64,000 nucleotides of DNA from Clostridiales bacterium (GTDB lineage Bacteria > Bacillota > Clostridia > Christensenellales > Pumilibacteraceae), in assembly GCA_022511445.1 (NCBI GenBank), contig JAFLVE010000016.1, positions 1-64,000 on the forward strand. The letters are read 5' to 3'. Positions 15,001-20,180 of the stretch are shown here, piece after piece. A program made the translations under genes and the position numbers. The first letter of the stretch is position 1. The number at the start of each line of letters is the position of its first letter. The notes beneath the pieces are model-generated. The model did not search any database. It was not told the DNA's origin and saw only the letters and a program-made list of their open reading frames with translations.

Positions 15001-16559
15001 TTAAAATCACCGCTGTCGGGGAATATAAAAAGTGAATTAGGCGCTTCGCCCGTTTCGCCCGAAAAACCGACGGCCGACCACCGTTCGGAAGTACCCGAAC
15101 CGGTGCGAGTAAACAGAAAACCTCTCCGTCCGTTATCCAAAACCCCGTTTTCGGGCGCACCCCCAAACACGTACAAGTCGTTATTTGTCGTAGGGAGACC
15201 GAGATTATTCAGCGAGGCCGCTCCTTCTTCTCTTTCGACGTGCAACAGTTTATCGCAACCTATAAACGGTTTCCTATTATCGGTATTTGTATTGTCGTTA
15301 TATTGGGGCAGCGTTGTCAAACTACTCGGAATGGATATGTGCACCAATTGACCGAATTGATAGTAAGCGGCTACGCCTACCGACGTAACGGTTTTCGGAA
15401 TATTGGTATCTACTACTTGCGTGCATTTAAAGAATGCGTAGTGACCGATTTTGGTTACGCCGTCGGGCAAAATCATAAAGCGCATATTGTCGCAGCCCTG
15501 GAATGCGCTCTTTCCGATATCGAGCTCCATTGTTCTATTGGCACCGGGTGAAGGATTGGACACCTCCGCAACCGAAGCTAAATACGTGCCGCTTGCTATT
15601 TCTTTAAGCTGGCTGCCTTCGGGGAAGAAAACGCCGGCAAGACGCTCGCGCGGTTGCCAAAAGTAAGGCTCCGAGTCTCTGCCCAGCCTGTTTGTAATAA
15701 AGCAACCGAAATCGGTATACTTGGGGATACCGTTGCCGGTGCGCTTTACCTCTTGACCGCCGGTACTTATGTTGGTTTGACTGTTATAAATCGCGGTCAA
15801 AGTCCCGTTTACTGTCGCCACAAACGCGGCGCTGCCCTGACCGACCATGGTAATATTCTTAGGTACGATTAAAGCATATCTTACCGACGTGCCAAAGTCC
15901 TGACTGACGCTGGCAAACTGACAATAAATACCCGTAGGCGAAGCGACATCGGGATTTAGGGAGCCGGAGATAATCTCGCCGTTTTCCGCTATTTTAGTAT
16001 TGATGACGTTTTTGTCCGCATCGTAACTCGGATCCACCGACCGTATATCGGGCTTCCATCCGAAAAGAGTACGTCCGCCGTACGTCGTGTTTGCATCGGT
16101 ATATATGTAGTTTTCAACGTCGAAATACTGTTCCGCCGGGATACCGTAAATATTGTTGGTGTAAATCTTGTTTCCGTCCGAATCATAAACAAACGTGCCG
16201 TCCGCATTTCTTACGGCGTGCGCGTCATCCTGATAATATTGGAACTTTCCGTTAGAAACAAGCTGATCCTCGGCGTTTCTGTAAAACAGGTCGTTACGGT
16301 CGATTTCACCGTCGCCGTTTCTGTCTACAACGTCGATAGGACCCAACACGAAATCCGCGGGGTAACGTTCCATAAGGTCGAGTATCGTAACGCGTTTGCT
16401 CTCGGCGTCTTCCGCATTAAGCGGCTTTTTATTCATTCCGAATAAATCCGACTCGGAACCGAAAATCATTCCGACGCCTATAGATAACGCTAAGAGGAGC
16501 GCGACGGCTAAGGATAGCGCCGCAATAACAATTCTCTTGACGAAATTAGTCTTTTCCAT
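1..16559 (-). CDS. Giant secreted/surface repeat protein, 3' end truncated by window edge (>=5,519 aa); N-terminal signal peptide, EF-hand-like loop, BspA-like LRR region, about 38 Ig/MBG-like repeats, C-terminal TM helix at the edge
   Basis: ATG at 16559-16557 (MEKTNFVKRIVIAALSLAVALLLALSIGVGMIF...) preceded by GGAGG. No minus-strand ORF in the supplied track within 1-16559 lies in this frame (top coordinate = 2 mod 3), as expected if the frame has no internal stop. Hand translation at many points and at the left edge (...AGDYILVARVVVDGYETLEARYEFTIGPAFDRTLLTIDIILAAVASIFAIVVIYFA) is in the same frame. Confidence 0.93.
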   Translation of the reverse strand, partial: MEKTNFVKRIVIAALSLAVALLLALSIGVGMIFGSESDLFGMNKKPLNAEDAESKRVTILDLMERYPADFVLGPIDVVDRNGDGEIDRNDLFYRNAEDQLVSNGKFQYYQDDAHAVRNADGTFVYDSDGNKIYTNNIYGIPAEQYFDVENYIYTDANTTYGGRTLFGWKPDIRSVDPSYDADKNVINTKIAENGEIISGSLNPDVASPTGIYCQFASVSQDFGTSVRYALIVPKNITMVGQGSAAFVATVNGTLTAIYNSQTNISTGGQEVKRTGNGIPKYTDFGCFITNRLGRDSEPYFWQPRERLAGVFFPEGSQLKEIASGTYLASVAEVSNPSPGANRTMELDIGKSAFQGCDNMRFMILPDGVTKIGHYAFFKCTQVVDTNIPKTVTSVGVAAYYQFGQLVHISIPSSLTTLPQYNDNTNTDNRKPFIGCDKLLHVEREEGAASLNNLGLPTTNNDLYVFGGAPENGVLDNGRRGFLFTRTGSGTSERWSAVGFSGETGEAPNSLFIFPDSGDFNENSDRRKGIRYDYLDCDANKYKNPFTAGANVTYDIADNFANGTWCRRAITPASCTAIGTSAFNGSHVEYFETYATTIGASAFAGNSDSTLVQWLYFHEKKGADGSYSSTDYFTIAANAFGTVGTRHVVFEDNALYKKYETNHRNIPWPTGNVHYQIPIIAHVDNEDPDYSVSIKGGYSDMATRFFNDTDYVENPEFTATDKQFTYTKRLTGYTYNNVKQWDGKWEVGDESNKHTSPLLSNMSSTVWYGSDAYTAEKKASYEGTITLGSSTTKIDLYTKNIARPKNIFNKTFDSNGTYDSTEDGAHFTYDKEYSFSGNVTKKIGDGATEYIDYMTVLGLGNDYAVSLASFLFPDNQTPSKPTYVKNAGSYKFNIMLASKWGEWSEEFLDKYPEYFAADVVVDRAKINLMSLDDVPAFAYGDDDSNLLLGEKTTLYGYNEGWYLSQKGDSYEEPDIKEVTNAYAFYNGENKENPNITIKLVGEKPSADGGTSTITNPHYDILSRNGLSFVNSGSYTATFVVQVPYTTGVVNQTNYIFYYGDNEDTNYNDMSDSVRGLTVAGKGDYSFRITKRWYIVMQTNMFVEEGHEDSDTSYSPLANATFTYTDGISVATPVLKYGNDVGTITFDLSYAPVDGKNAEIITQGENVYVLGDDGKPSKANDKLVSRLPYYINSSMPAGTYTLVLHGSAVSVKEDGTDKSYGAVGATYTINVLPKPFDGGTLKSIHETLRGALVTPEPDSQKEIDKWVNAYPLVVEGTNEYAEKLHDSIDAQKAALESVRNGDINASTGYWATDKAKSDYYASEVLFTYNLEGSGSALYVNYETMRKSLVSTSTYTVYYCIEAKNYVTVGGASESDRTLHGFRTTVYTEMKLLDIYEYIVETEHPQYFQNVTYTGSPVYTEVPYSRYYRSSFDDALGESTPKKDYINVRKGASVTLTLNDPVLARWSIKGLPTDGIVSDGIPTEQEIKAFYEKYFKISDDGTKLFVYFDIVPAVNDWTVAPSISSWAYDGFNINVNVIRYGLKFTGADIYFRIGTKDEENGTYTWVKISETPQAGIDDTSYGAYFTIKDNKIVDDGNNTIAKVLKALPAGTYYLGSYIAPRADGNVSEFLTPDARYSTFNVISISNRWTTTPALTGGPYKGYTAENFRAGIPAYGKQENVKYTIYSGDNVDPSAADSSAKIVFGPFTQSTMPSGDEINNKLGAGRYTFYALLEGTGDYGDLDYSMTVVVSKATNTWTTTPGMTGWDFGSFTAANFRAGAANFDEDKNNKKITYTLYVGENVNPDTEAGKSAEKAVGPFFAEDMSGEELVNKLKQLAPKSYTFYVKLEGTDNYEDLVYTTTVVVSQASNGWVTKPNMLGWIYDGFDVSNFTAGVPIFGGEKAVKYVVRNQNIEFGGDVTIQSVAAELNKLSVGSYTIDISIAAGTGYPAFTDTVTFTVSSKSNSWTTTPGLTGWAYRGFNTALFRTGVAEYVAAGKQIKYELYDGAKGEGKSPIAEWTSAADLAGETLFNKLNNLPPKSYTLYAFLEGDKNYADLSYETTVVVSKADNAWKTTPRMVGWVYGSFTESGFTAGVPVLGAESEVVYKVRGTEITFTSGSITEELKAKLNGLGVGDYTIDITLNGDGVNYNDFKYEISFKVSKASNSWTTTPRITGWTYGNYASTDFIAGVPVFGGVNGVKYEVYKTEDESKNVVLTFYANTVDLANKLNGLGVGNYTVGISVAGDDNYNEFTYDISFGITKSANSWTTMPVLTGWAYRGFTTNLFRAGVSKHPGGGDVVYKLYSVEGDDNHAGQLLKTFKASDIGTTELKQYLTALKVASYILTAELEGTDNYEELTYETTVVVSKADNRWTTTPGMTGWVYSNFAVGNFTAGVAAFDEDPSKKITYTLTSGGVAHGSPFTSDQVSSLVSFFNGLKFGTYTLTVTLEGTDNYEDLEYPITFNVSQRANSWTNSPRLSSFKYSQFEASSNFAAGVPSYPLDNKQVDYGIFTARIDSSQAFLEAKESGSGVTFNNITDTVSVGSVQMTVTAYLNSLDCDTYYFVAYVRGTTDYAELYSCTEFVISTASNAWKSNKNTQISGWVYGSFNASLFTGGEANFGVVKYTVQTVGAGGNIDTDVTGYIGLTAEELLNKLNNLDAGSYNLLARAADDENNNFEAVTQNVRFAVEKAENSWKGNPPSIEGWVYDGKTTGKLTTSTATVDTGEITYKYYPAQFVNGAWTQDGEEVTDLTKAHPGNYIMIATAPENTNYKALSITVPFTVSRHANDWDNGNEPEDRLEWTWGKDSLETSKLYNAAALDMSNGLTYTIVVSGTNAPVGDPISVSVTGGVKNASDLQNLLKALKALAASDTEYKITVAVAETADYTSLTKSTLIKVDFAEFEVVTEPDGRVEWVWGPSTSKDFKDIEVKTVLDSDKEKIEFTYSITGIDSYKKFGDMLAKLREQNAGDYQVTIKVECVNYVTVQRLVTVHIAKADFVWDDGKTPADVEWVWDDDASVKSGKLIRPAAHDLSNNAVTLVYHLSTDGGASSSPYTEFGELVKYLTSEEPRVNAGRYVITVSAAAGSGYDLINYNEFETVYTVTVKQADNELYNKLGDRYSAQYSEKDNIVNAIQNATPPSAKHGDVVFYDESGEDALKHNGVPVTSVAELIEWIKSLGANDNGAYVFYTVVAETDNYKGLKVKTELIITGTKSLWKNQDKLGDATSKTVEFNYVNNADDMGASFDGLDIPVGKDDGVTKYTLTYRNSYLEEEVTRSGEKGTRDEVVSWLKSRLTADDGQYVAGAYTIVADYVPGDKSYSSLSYTLVVNVLRAKPQWNETLEERYTGTFGSIVDDNLNISVKDYDAPIDIRVSDTDGGTYDYDSLNGTVKFGKFINSLNAIATNYIVTYKVLETANYEGLTEKQCYLYISSIQNEWIDSYVGDTLVDWDDGYTWTYLRKQTISVVIPKAKAGNDKLIITLDGAACSDADALNDRLINLSAGEHTLNFTIDSATNYSGVSSSCRIIINLIPTEWSENARTGKKGLEDYIGNGSVNISVFPIPTSDVRYVNIGGGSPFDLLRFDIYQAGTDYGKYTIDVEDLKKELALIRNGTFTVNAYIGGGYYRNVTPSSLLDTALGLYNADYVELFSTCTITLSQYKNEWTASFAPGSVNWEWGSFASSLLTMPEALYGENTIVYSLTQNGDEKAKFEAGRYNEHDGKSPNEQAFDELIAYLTKTIGAGNYTLTVTIAATGDYTAPEPMIRFLQVSKQTATWNAATALTDGLQYVWYFNERENPPTEKTPKKPVVNDDKNYGDWGKGIQYTLADSGARPTPYDSWEEMITALKKQNPGDYTLRAFISGDDNHQELTYSVIVKIEKSVNEWVSKLGNGTSTPPADDDTDINRSFGDDLSDIFGKFKPLYGTVEFTVDGRKVDDLNEHVRVYGAKTYVLTAIVNEDDTYTSLVDSVRLVISKAKNSWQEDSALSVGKKFGELSEFNKWEQTEKDIWANRFGWVWDNVVSNIDTVISLPIPTQGDSATLSVTYRDSNGREQLAMQMTIDYELNKQSSVKEVSANSLDVLESKLKARNALEGAYTITVSVGSTENYDALADKTFDFYVKKAKNGWSLAPYVDGWKFGSSTARPASQARFGANTVEYTFADITAGDEDKEVGNTEGPAGSVVWATTHGAEAGKYWLKAEVPDDKDGNYGGIVGYYLFEIGAGVNEWVTMPGVIGWKWSGYDPAVNLFQGSARSKGEVTFAIMKGNSLEQPLTLGDFDADGAENVIIKAEDIAALNAIKLVDGVVTDEKVIKLLKYLKPNSNNGVYHLYAKAEGGASLGGVDGWATFQISKAENGWKTASDGTPILPSVTSFSYGMHEGAFTAGEVLFGNIKYAISGNNVNYTNLDEEGVKAKLGELNASERSYTLSAQVAESVKGLYAAVSIYTTTFTVNFAANEWVKDHSPKDTANVYYTVLKGYEVDGDEDKWIELIGDIKAQADGSVVYFTIFNADTNGQIGNARLEFTEFKAELKKLTPATYSVRIFAEAPNYAVLNAEKNLSLTILKYNAAFTELPQNNVVGGKWQKNKDGELNTTVDAITLKPVTYITEVGDGAEIDNFELSYTLSGDNITSVTVNGIKSLSKLNAELAVSVKNLASGPYTIAITLKETLDYYGATVTLQIIIAPGDNSWDDGDDTHPAPAPENTLVEKGTSSVTHNWKWGSDIEWLGVKPRYGNTVIVMIVEAGSEAVVKYITIDTSTTSSFDKGKKEVSDCLSNELNVGSYIMIITTPADDNWNGIVDQATSKEELMAMLGDEQATITTRVPFTIETADNGWEKDGKPCFVGDDVTYTEDTKTYTWTFGKTVAAEAKALYGTVEFLYYEKLDNGSWSAISGMPVNVGTYKAEFVVADPATHNYKPILADEESAKIYKNVFYITIEGALLDSFKIQPGVGDWSWNNYLITNKFVGEARSGGTITYSVYAADTLKIAGFTLDSNGYVDAEIKNKLNALTSGEYTLKVHVAANGNYAAFDAQTTFNVTEDANAWVVEPNIASWFSGGFNPDENMPEGRATYGVTTIVITSQSSGAEWFRSAYDANSGATTVTTNNLEAAEIGWYTMVVSVEAAPGMYKGTSSTRKFQVFPKGSLEVKNYWVESPNIEDWTANIEGTFKMPTGTPARGKVYFKFYPAEFVNDQYQKTGDALGEGDDVTTVSDGKYARPFYIPKAPGIYMMYAHVENVAAADHGDDLEWGYTILTIYDRVNKWAQSVTIAPVLYLGEKNSWAKPTASTTLESKITYKYYEADTREELDGTEIPTKPGKYVVVATAEATYCQNLTSEMEFEVRLSEIKWAQSVAISDILRLGDKNKPGWGVPTASVNYPNITIVYEFYDAETDMPLGNEAPKKVGSYYVIARASAPDSIEITSRAEFIVELSKNNWVNDTSPTIEDWSEEHSDTAPDPKGEAAVGKVEYTYIDKNNPDKEFKEKPTTAGDYILVARVVVDGYETLEARYEFTIGPAFDRTLLTIDIILAAVASIFAIVVIYFA

Positions 16560-16698
16560 AATCTGCCTCCAAAAGTAACTTCGACTTAGTAGCCACCGTC
16601 GAAAACAGCCGAACGGGTCATATATATATTCCACGCCGGTATAGAAACTTGCTTACGGTAATTATTGTATGTCCGTAGCAAAAAATATTGTGCTATAT

Positions 16699-16727
16699 AT
16701 TATATAAGCCGTTAATACACGTGTCAA
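16699..16727 (-). promoter_or_regulatory. Consensus sigma-A type promoter for the giant gene
   Basis: Minus strand TTGACA (16727-16722), 17 nt spacer, TATAAT (16704-16699); about 130 nt upstream of the ATG. Confidence 0.85.
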
Positions 16728-16803
16728 TAATTTTAAGGCGGTATTTTGTATATTTTTCAACAATTTTTGCCTAAAACTTGCATCTTTACGGCAAAACCCC
16801 GCT

Positions 16804-16916
16804 GAAACTCGCTTATTTAGGGGTATATGGGTTAAAAAAATCGGCTTGCGCTATACGTCGGATAACGGCGAACACTTAACGTAATAAACCCGAGTTGCCG
16901 CAAATAAGCGAGTTTC
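16804..16916. repeat. 15-bp perfect inverted repeat GAAACTCGCTTATTT ... AAATAAGCGAGTTTC
   Basis: Arms at 16804-16818 and 16902-16916 flanking about 83 bp between the GH13 gene and the giant gene. Confidence 0.8.
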
Positions 16917-16924
16917 GGGCGTTA

Positions 16925-16965
16925 AAAAACGAGCGCCATGCCGTAATGGCAAAGCGCCCGTTAAT
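16925..16965 (-). terminator. Rho-independent terminator downstream of the GH13 gene
   Basis: Minus strand GGGCGC-TTT-GCC-ATTAC-GGC-ATG-GCGCTC followed by TTTTTT. Confidence 0.7.
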
Positions 16966-16986
16966 TTCGTATGCATTTATTTAACC

Positions 16987-18528
16987 CTATTTCGTTTTGA
17001 AAACGTTAAACGACAGCGAAGGCACGTCGATTTTATCCTTGAGCACCTTTGCTTCCTTGCCCACCGAGAAAATCGGTTTTGCCTTAGCGTCGAGAGTTAT
17101 CGGCGCCGTCTGTTTCGCGTCGAGCGGGTTGACTACGCACAGTAGTTTTCCGCGCCTGTAGCAGAGCGGCTCCGCGCCCTTGGCGTGTACGAACTCGAGG
17201 TGATTGGAAATAAAATCGTCGTTACTCTTTCTGAAGTCGAACAGAGCGCGGATAAAATTAAGGAGCGATTTTTTATCTTTTTCCTGCGCCGCGACGTTGA
17301 CGACCTTGTCCGTCTCGGTAGGCAAAAACGTTTTTGCCGCGGTGGAAAAGCCTGCGTTTACGCTCGTGTCCCACTGCATGGGGGTGCGCGTTCCCGTACG
17401 GGCAAAGCCGCACTCCACGGACGGCATATCCTTTACGTACTTCATGCCTATCTCGTCGCCGTAGTACAAAAACGGTACGCCGGGGAGAGTGAACAGAGTG
17501 GCGTAAATAAGCTTCAGCACCTCCTGCGAATATGTGGGAGCGAGGCGGGGCGTGTCGTGATTACAGCTTATTATGCCTATGTACCCCTTTCCGCCGATTG
17601 CGTTATGCCAGGACGTAAATGCGTCCGCAATCGCGGCGGCGTCGCCTCGGCCTTTTTTGTCGAAGTAGCTGAACTTGCCCTCTTCCTCTTCCGCACGGAC
17701 GAGAAGGTTGTACGGATTGCCGTGGTGGTCGAGCATAAAATCGGCGTGGAAGCCGGCGCGTATCGCCTGCGGGTCGCACCACTCGGAAACGAGCACCGCG
17801 TCGGGATATTCGCTGTCGAGCATGGCGCGAACGTCGCGCCAAATCTCGCTCGTCTTGGGCTTTTCGCATCTGTCGCCGTCGTTTTTTACAAGCGAATCCG
17901 CCATGTCGACGCGGAAGCCGTCCACTCCCCTGTCAAGCCAAAACCGAATGACGCTTTTAAGCCACTCGCGAGTCTTTTTTGCCGCGTCGCAGTCGTGCGG
18001 CATCTGCCAGGACGGGTCGTCTATGCGGTTAAAGCCGTAGTTAAGCGCGGGCTGTGTGGAAAAGAAGTTGACTATATAATTGCCCTGACGGTTGTGCCTT
18101 CCGCCGATCGCCTTAAAGCCTTCAGGGAATGACCACTCGCCTTTAGTCCAGATAAAGCGGTCGCTGAGTTCGTTTTCGACGGGCTCGGCGCTTTTTAAAA
18201 AGTCGGGGTTTTGCTCGGAGGTGTGCCCGGGCACGAGGTCGAGTATAACCTTCATCCCCTTTGCGTGCGCGGCGGCAAGAAACATATCGAAGTCTTTTTC
18301 GGTGCCGAAGCGCGGCGAAACCTTAAAATAGTCGCGAACGTCATAACCGCCGTCCATAAACGGCGAATCGTAAATGGGGTTTAACCATATTGCGTTTGCA
18401 CCCAGCGAACGGACGTAATCGAGCTTACTCGTTATTCCGACGAGATCGCCGTAACCGTCGCCGTTGGCGTCGCAAAAGGAATTGGGATATATTTCGTAAA
18501 ATACTGCGCTTTTTAACCAGGTCGTCAT
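16987..18528 (-). CDS. GH13-family alpha-amylase / oligo-1,6-glucosidase-like enzyme
   Basis: MTTWLKSAVFYEIYPNSFCDANGDGYGDLVGITSKLDYVRSLGANAIWLNPIY; catalytic motifs GFRVDMADS, VSEW, NHDTPR. Confidence 0.93.
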   Translation of the reverse strand: MTTWLKSAVFYEIYPNSFCDANGDGYGDLVGITSKLDYVRSLGANAIWLNPIYDSPFMDGGYDVRDYFKVSPRFGTEKDFDMFLAAAHAKGMKVILDLVPGHTSEQNPDFLKSAEPVENELSDRFIWTKGEWSFPEGFKAIGGRHNRQGNYIVNFFSTQPALNYGFNRIDDPSWQMPHDCDAAKKTREWLKSVIRFWLDRGVDGFRVDMADSLVKNDGDRCEKPKTSEIWRDVRAMLDSEYPDAVLVSEWCDPQAIRAGFHADFMLDHHGNPYNLLVRAEEEEGKFSYFDKKGRGDAAAIADAFTSWHNAIGGKGYIGIISCNHDTPRLAPTYSQEVLKLIYATLFTLPGVPFLYYGDEIGMKYVKDMPSVECGFARTGTRTPMQWDTSVNAGFSTAAKTFLPTETDKVVNVAAQEKDKKSLLNFIRALFDFRKSNDDFISNHLEFVHAKGAEPLCYRRGKLLCVVNPLDAKQTAPITLDAKAKPIFSVGKEAKVLKDKIDVPSLSFNVFKTK

Positions 18529-18587
18529 CTTTTACCCTCCGTACAATCCGACCGCTTAAGACTGTCTATACTTTTATGCTCGGCGCC

Positions 18588-20048
18588 TTACTCGCCCTTG
18601 CTTTCGGTCGGCTTTTTGCCGTCGGTCTTGGGCTCGTCGGCAATCGCATGCTTTCTGTTATACTTGGCGTTGGAAATCTTTACGCCCGTCGTAATGCCGC
18701 CGATAACGAGTCCTACGGCAAACGCGGCGATAAGGATAACTACGATATTAAGGGAGGAGTCCATCATGGTTATCATAGCGGGACGGACCTGACGCACCGA
18801 GCTTGAAACGACGGTCGTGTCGTAATAGTCGGATACGGTGTTGTTAACCTTGTTTACAAACGCCGCGGCTTGCGTTTCTATGCTGCTCAGCATCGACTTG
18901 GCGGCGGCAATCTTATCGGGCGAAGTTTCTTCCTCCGCTGCGTTTACCCTTTCTATACGCATTTCAATATTGTTAAGCTGATCGGTAAGCGACTTTATCT
19001 GGAGCTGTGCGGCGTTAAGCTTATCCTGATATTCGTAATAAAGATCGGGATAGGTAGTCGTTGTCGTCGTGCCCGTCGGGGACACCACCGTGTGCTCCTG
19101 CGGCTTTATGTTGGCAATCTGTTCTTTGAGCGCGTCCACGTACGAGGACAGAGTGGTAAGCTCGTTGGTAATCTGCTTTTTTTGCGTTCCGAGCGCTTCC
19201 TTAGCCGAGGCTGCGTCCCTCCAAATATTGTTAACAAGCACGTAGTTGCTAAACGCGTCGAGCGCAAGCTTAACGGTATTGTACTCGCTGAGGAGCGAGG
19301 CGAACGTTGCGTTGTTCTTGGACGAAACAAACGCCGACGACTTGCTTTCGAGCAACGATACAAAATCGTAAATGGGGCTAATCGCGTCGACGTACAAATC
19401 GTACACGTCGGTATACTCGGCGTTGGGGTTACGCAAGGTCATGTTAAACACGTCCGCCGAAAACATCTTGGTAACGGAATATCTGTCCGCAAAGTCTGCA
19501 AAATAGCAAGCGACGACCTTTTCGAGAAGGTTTATCGCCTCCCTATCCCTAAGCCCGAGCGCGCTCGGCTCGGAAATGACTATATCAAACCGCGTCGGGT
19601 AGTACGTGGTGCTGTTAAGCTTGTTTTGCGCGTCCTTATTTCCGTTGGTCGCCTCCTCTACAAGCTTGGCGTATTCCGCGTCGGGCACGGAGTCCACGCG
19701 CATTGCGGCGCGAAGCACTGCAATTTCGGTTATCTTTTCGGAAAGCTCCGCCGCAACGACCGCTTCGGACAAAACTTTGGGCGAGATGATAAGATCGCGG
19801 TTAAACGACCCGCCGTTGGGGTTTTTGCCGTTTTCTATTCCGCTGTATACAAACTCGATAGAGGTAACGGCGGCGGGCTCGGTCTTATAAAAAACCTTAA
19901 TGGGCACGGCGACAAGAGCGGCAAGCGCCAGAGCGATAAGCGAGTACACAACCATACGGAGCCAGCCCTTTTTAAAGAACCTTCCTATCTTTCGGAACGT
20001 AAGCTCCTCGACATCGTCTTCCTCGATGTAAACGTAAGAATTTTCCAT
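18588..20048 (-). CDS. Wzz-like polysaccharide chain-length determinant / membrane protein
   Basis: N-terminal TM (WLRMVVYSLIALALAALVAVPIKVFY), coiled-coil-like middle, C-terminal TM (IVVILIAAFAVGLVIGGITTGV): Wzz-like topology. Confidence 0.65.
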   Translation of the reverse strand: MENSYVYIEEDDVEELTFRKIGRFFKKGWLRMVVYSLIALALAALVAVPIKVFYKTEPAAVTSIEFVYSGIENGKNPNGGSFNRDLIISPKVLSEAVVAAELSEKITEIAVLRAAMRVDSVPDAEYAKLVEEATNGNKDAQNKLNSTTYYPTRFDIVISEPSALGLRDREAINLLEKVVACYFADFADRYSVTKMFSADVFNMTLRNPNAEYTDVYDLYVDAISPIYDFVSLLESKSSAFVSSKNNATFASLLSEYNTVKLALDAFSNYVLVNNIWRDAASAKEALGTQKKQITNELTTLSSYVDALKEQIANIKPQEHTVVSPTGTTTTTTYPDLYYEYQDKLNAAQLQIKSLTDQLNNIEMRIERVNAAEEETSPDKIAAAKSMLSSIETQAAAFVNKVNNTVSDYYDTTVVSSSVRQVRPAMITMMDSSLNIVVILIAAFAVGLVIGGITTGVKISNAKYNRKHAIADEPKTDGKKPTESKGE

Positions 20049-20180
20049 GTTTTCTCCTCTATACGGATCGAAAGTGTTTTTCGGTTTTTATACTCATATA
20101 GTATACCACCGCAAACGGATAAAATCAACAAAATAACCTATATATATACAAAACGCGGCGCCGTAGCACCGCGAAAAACC

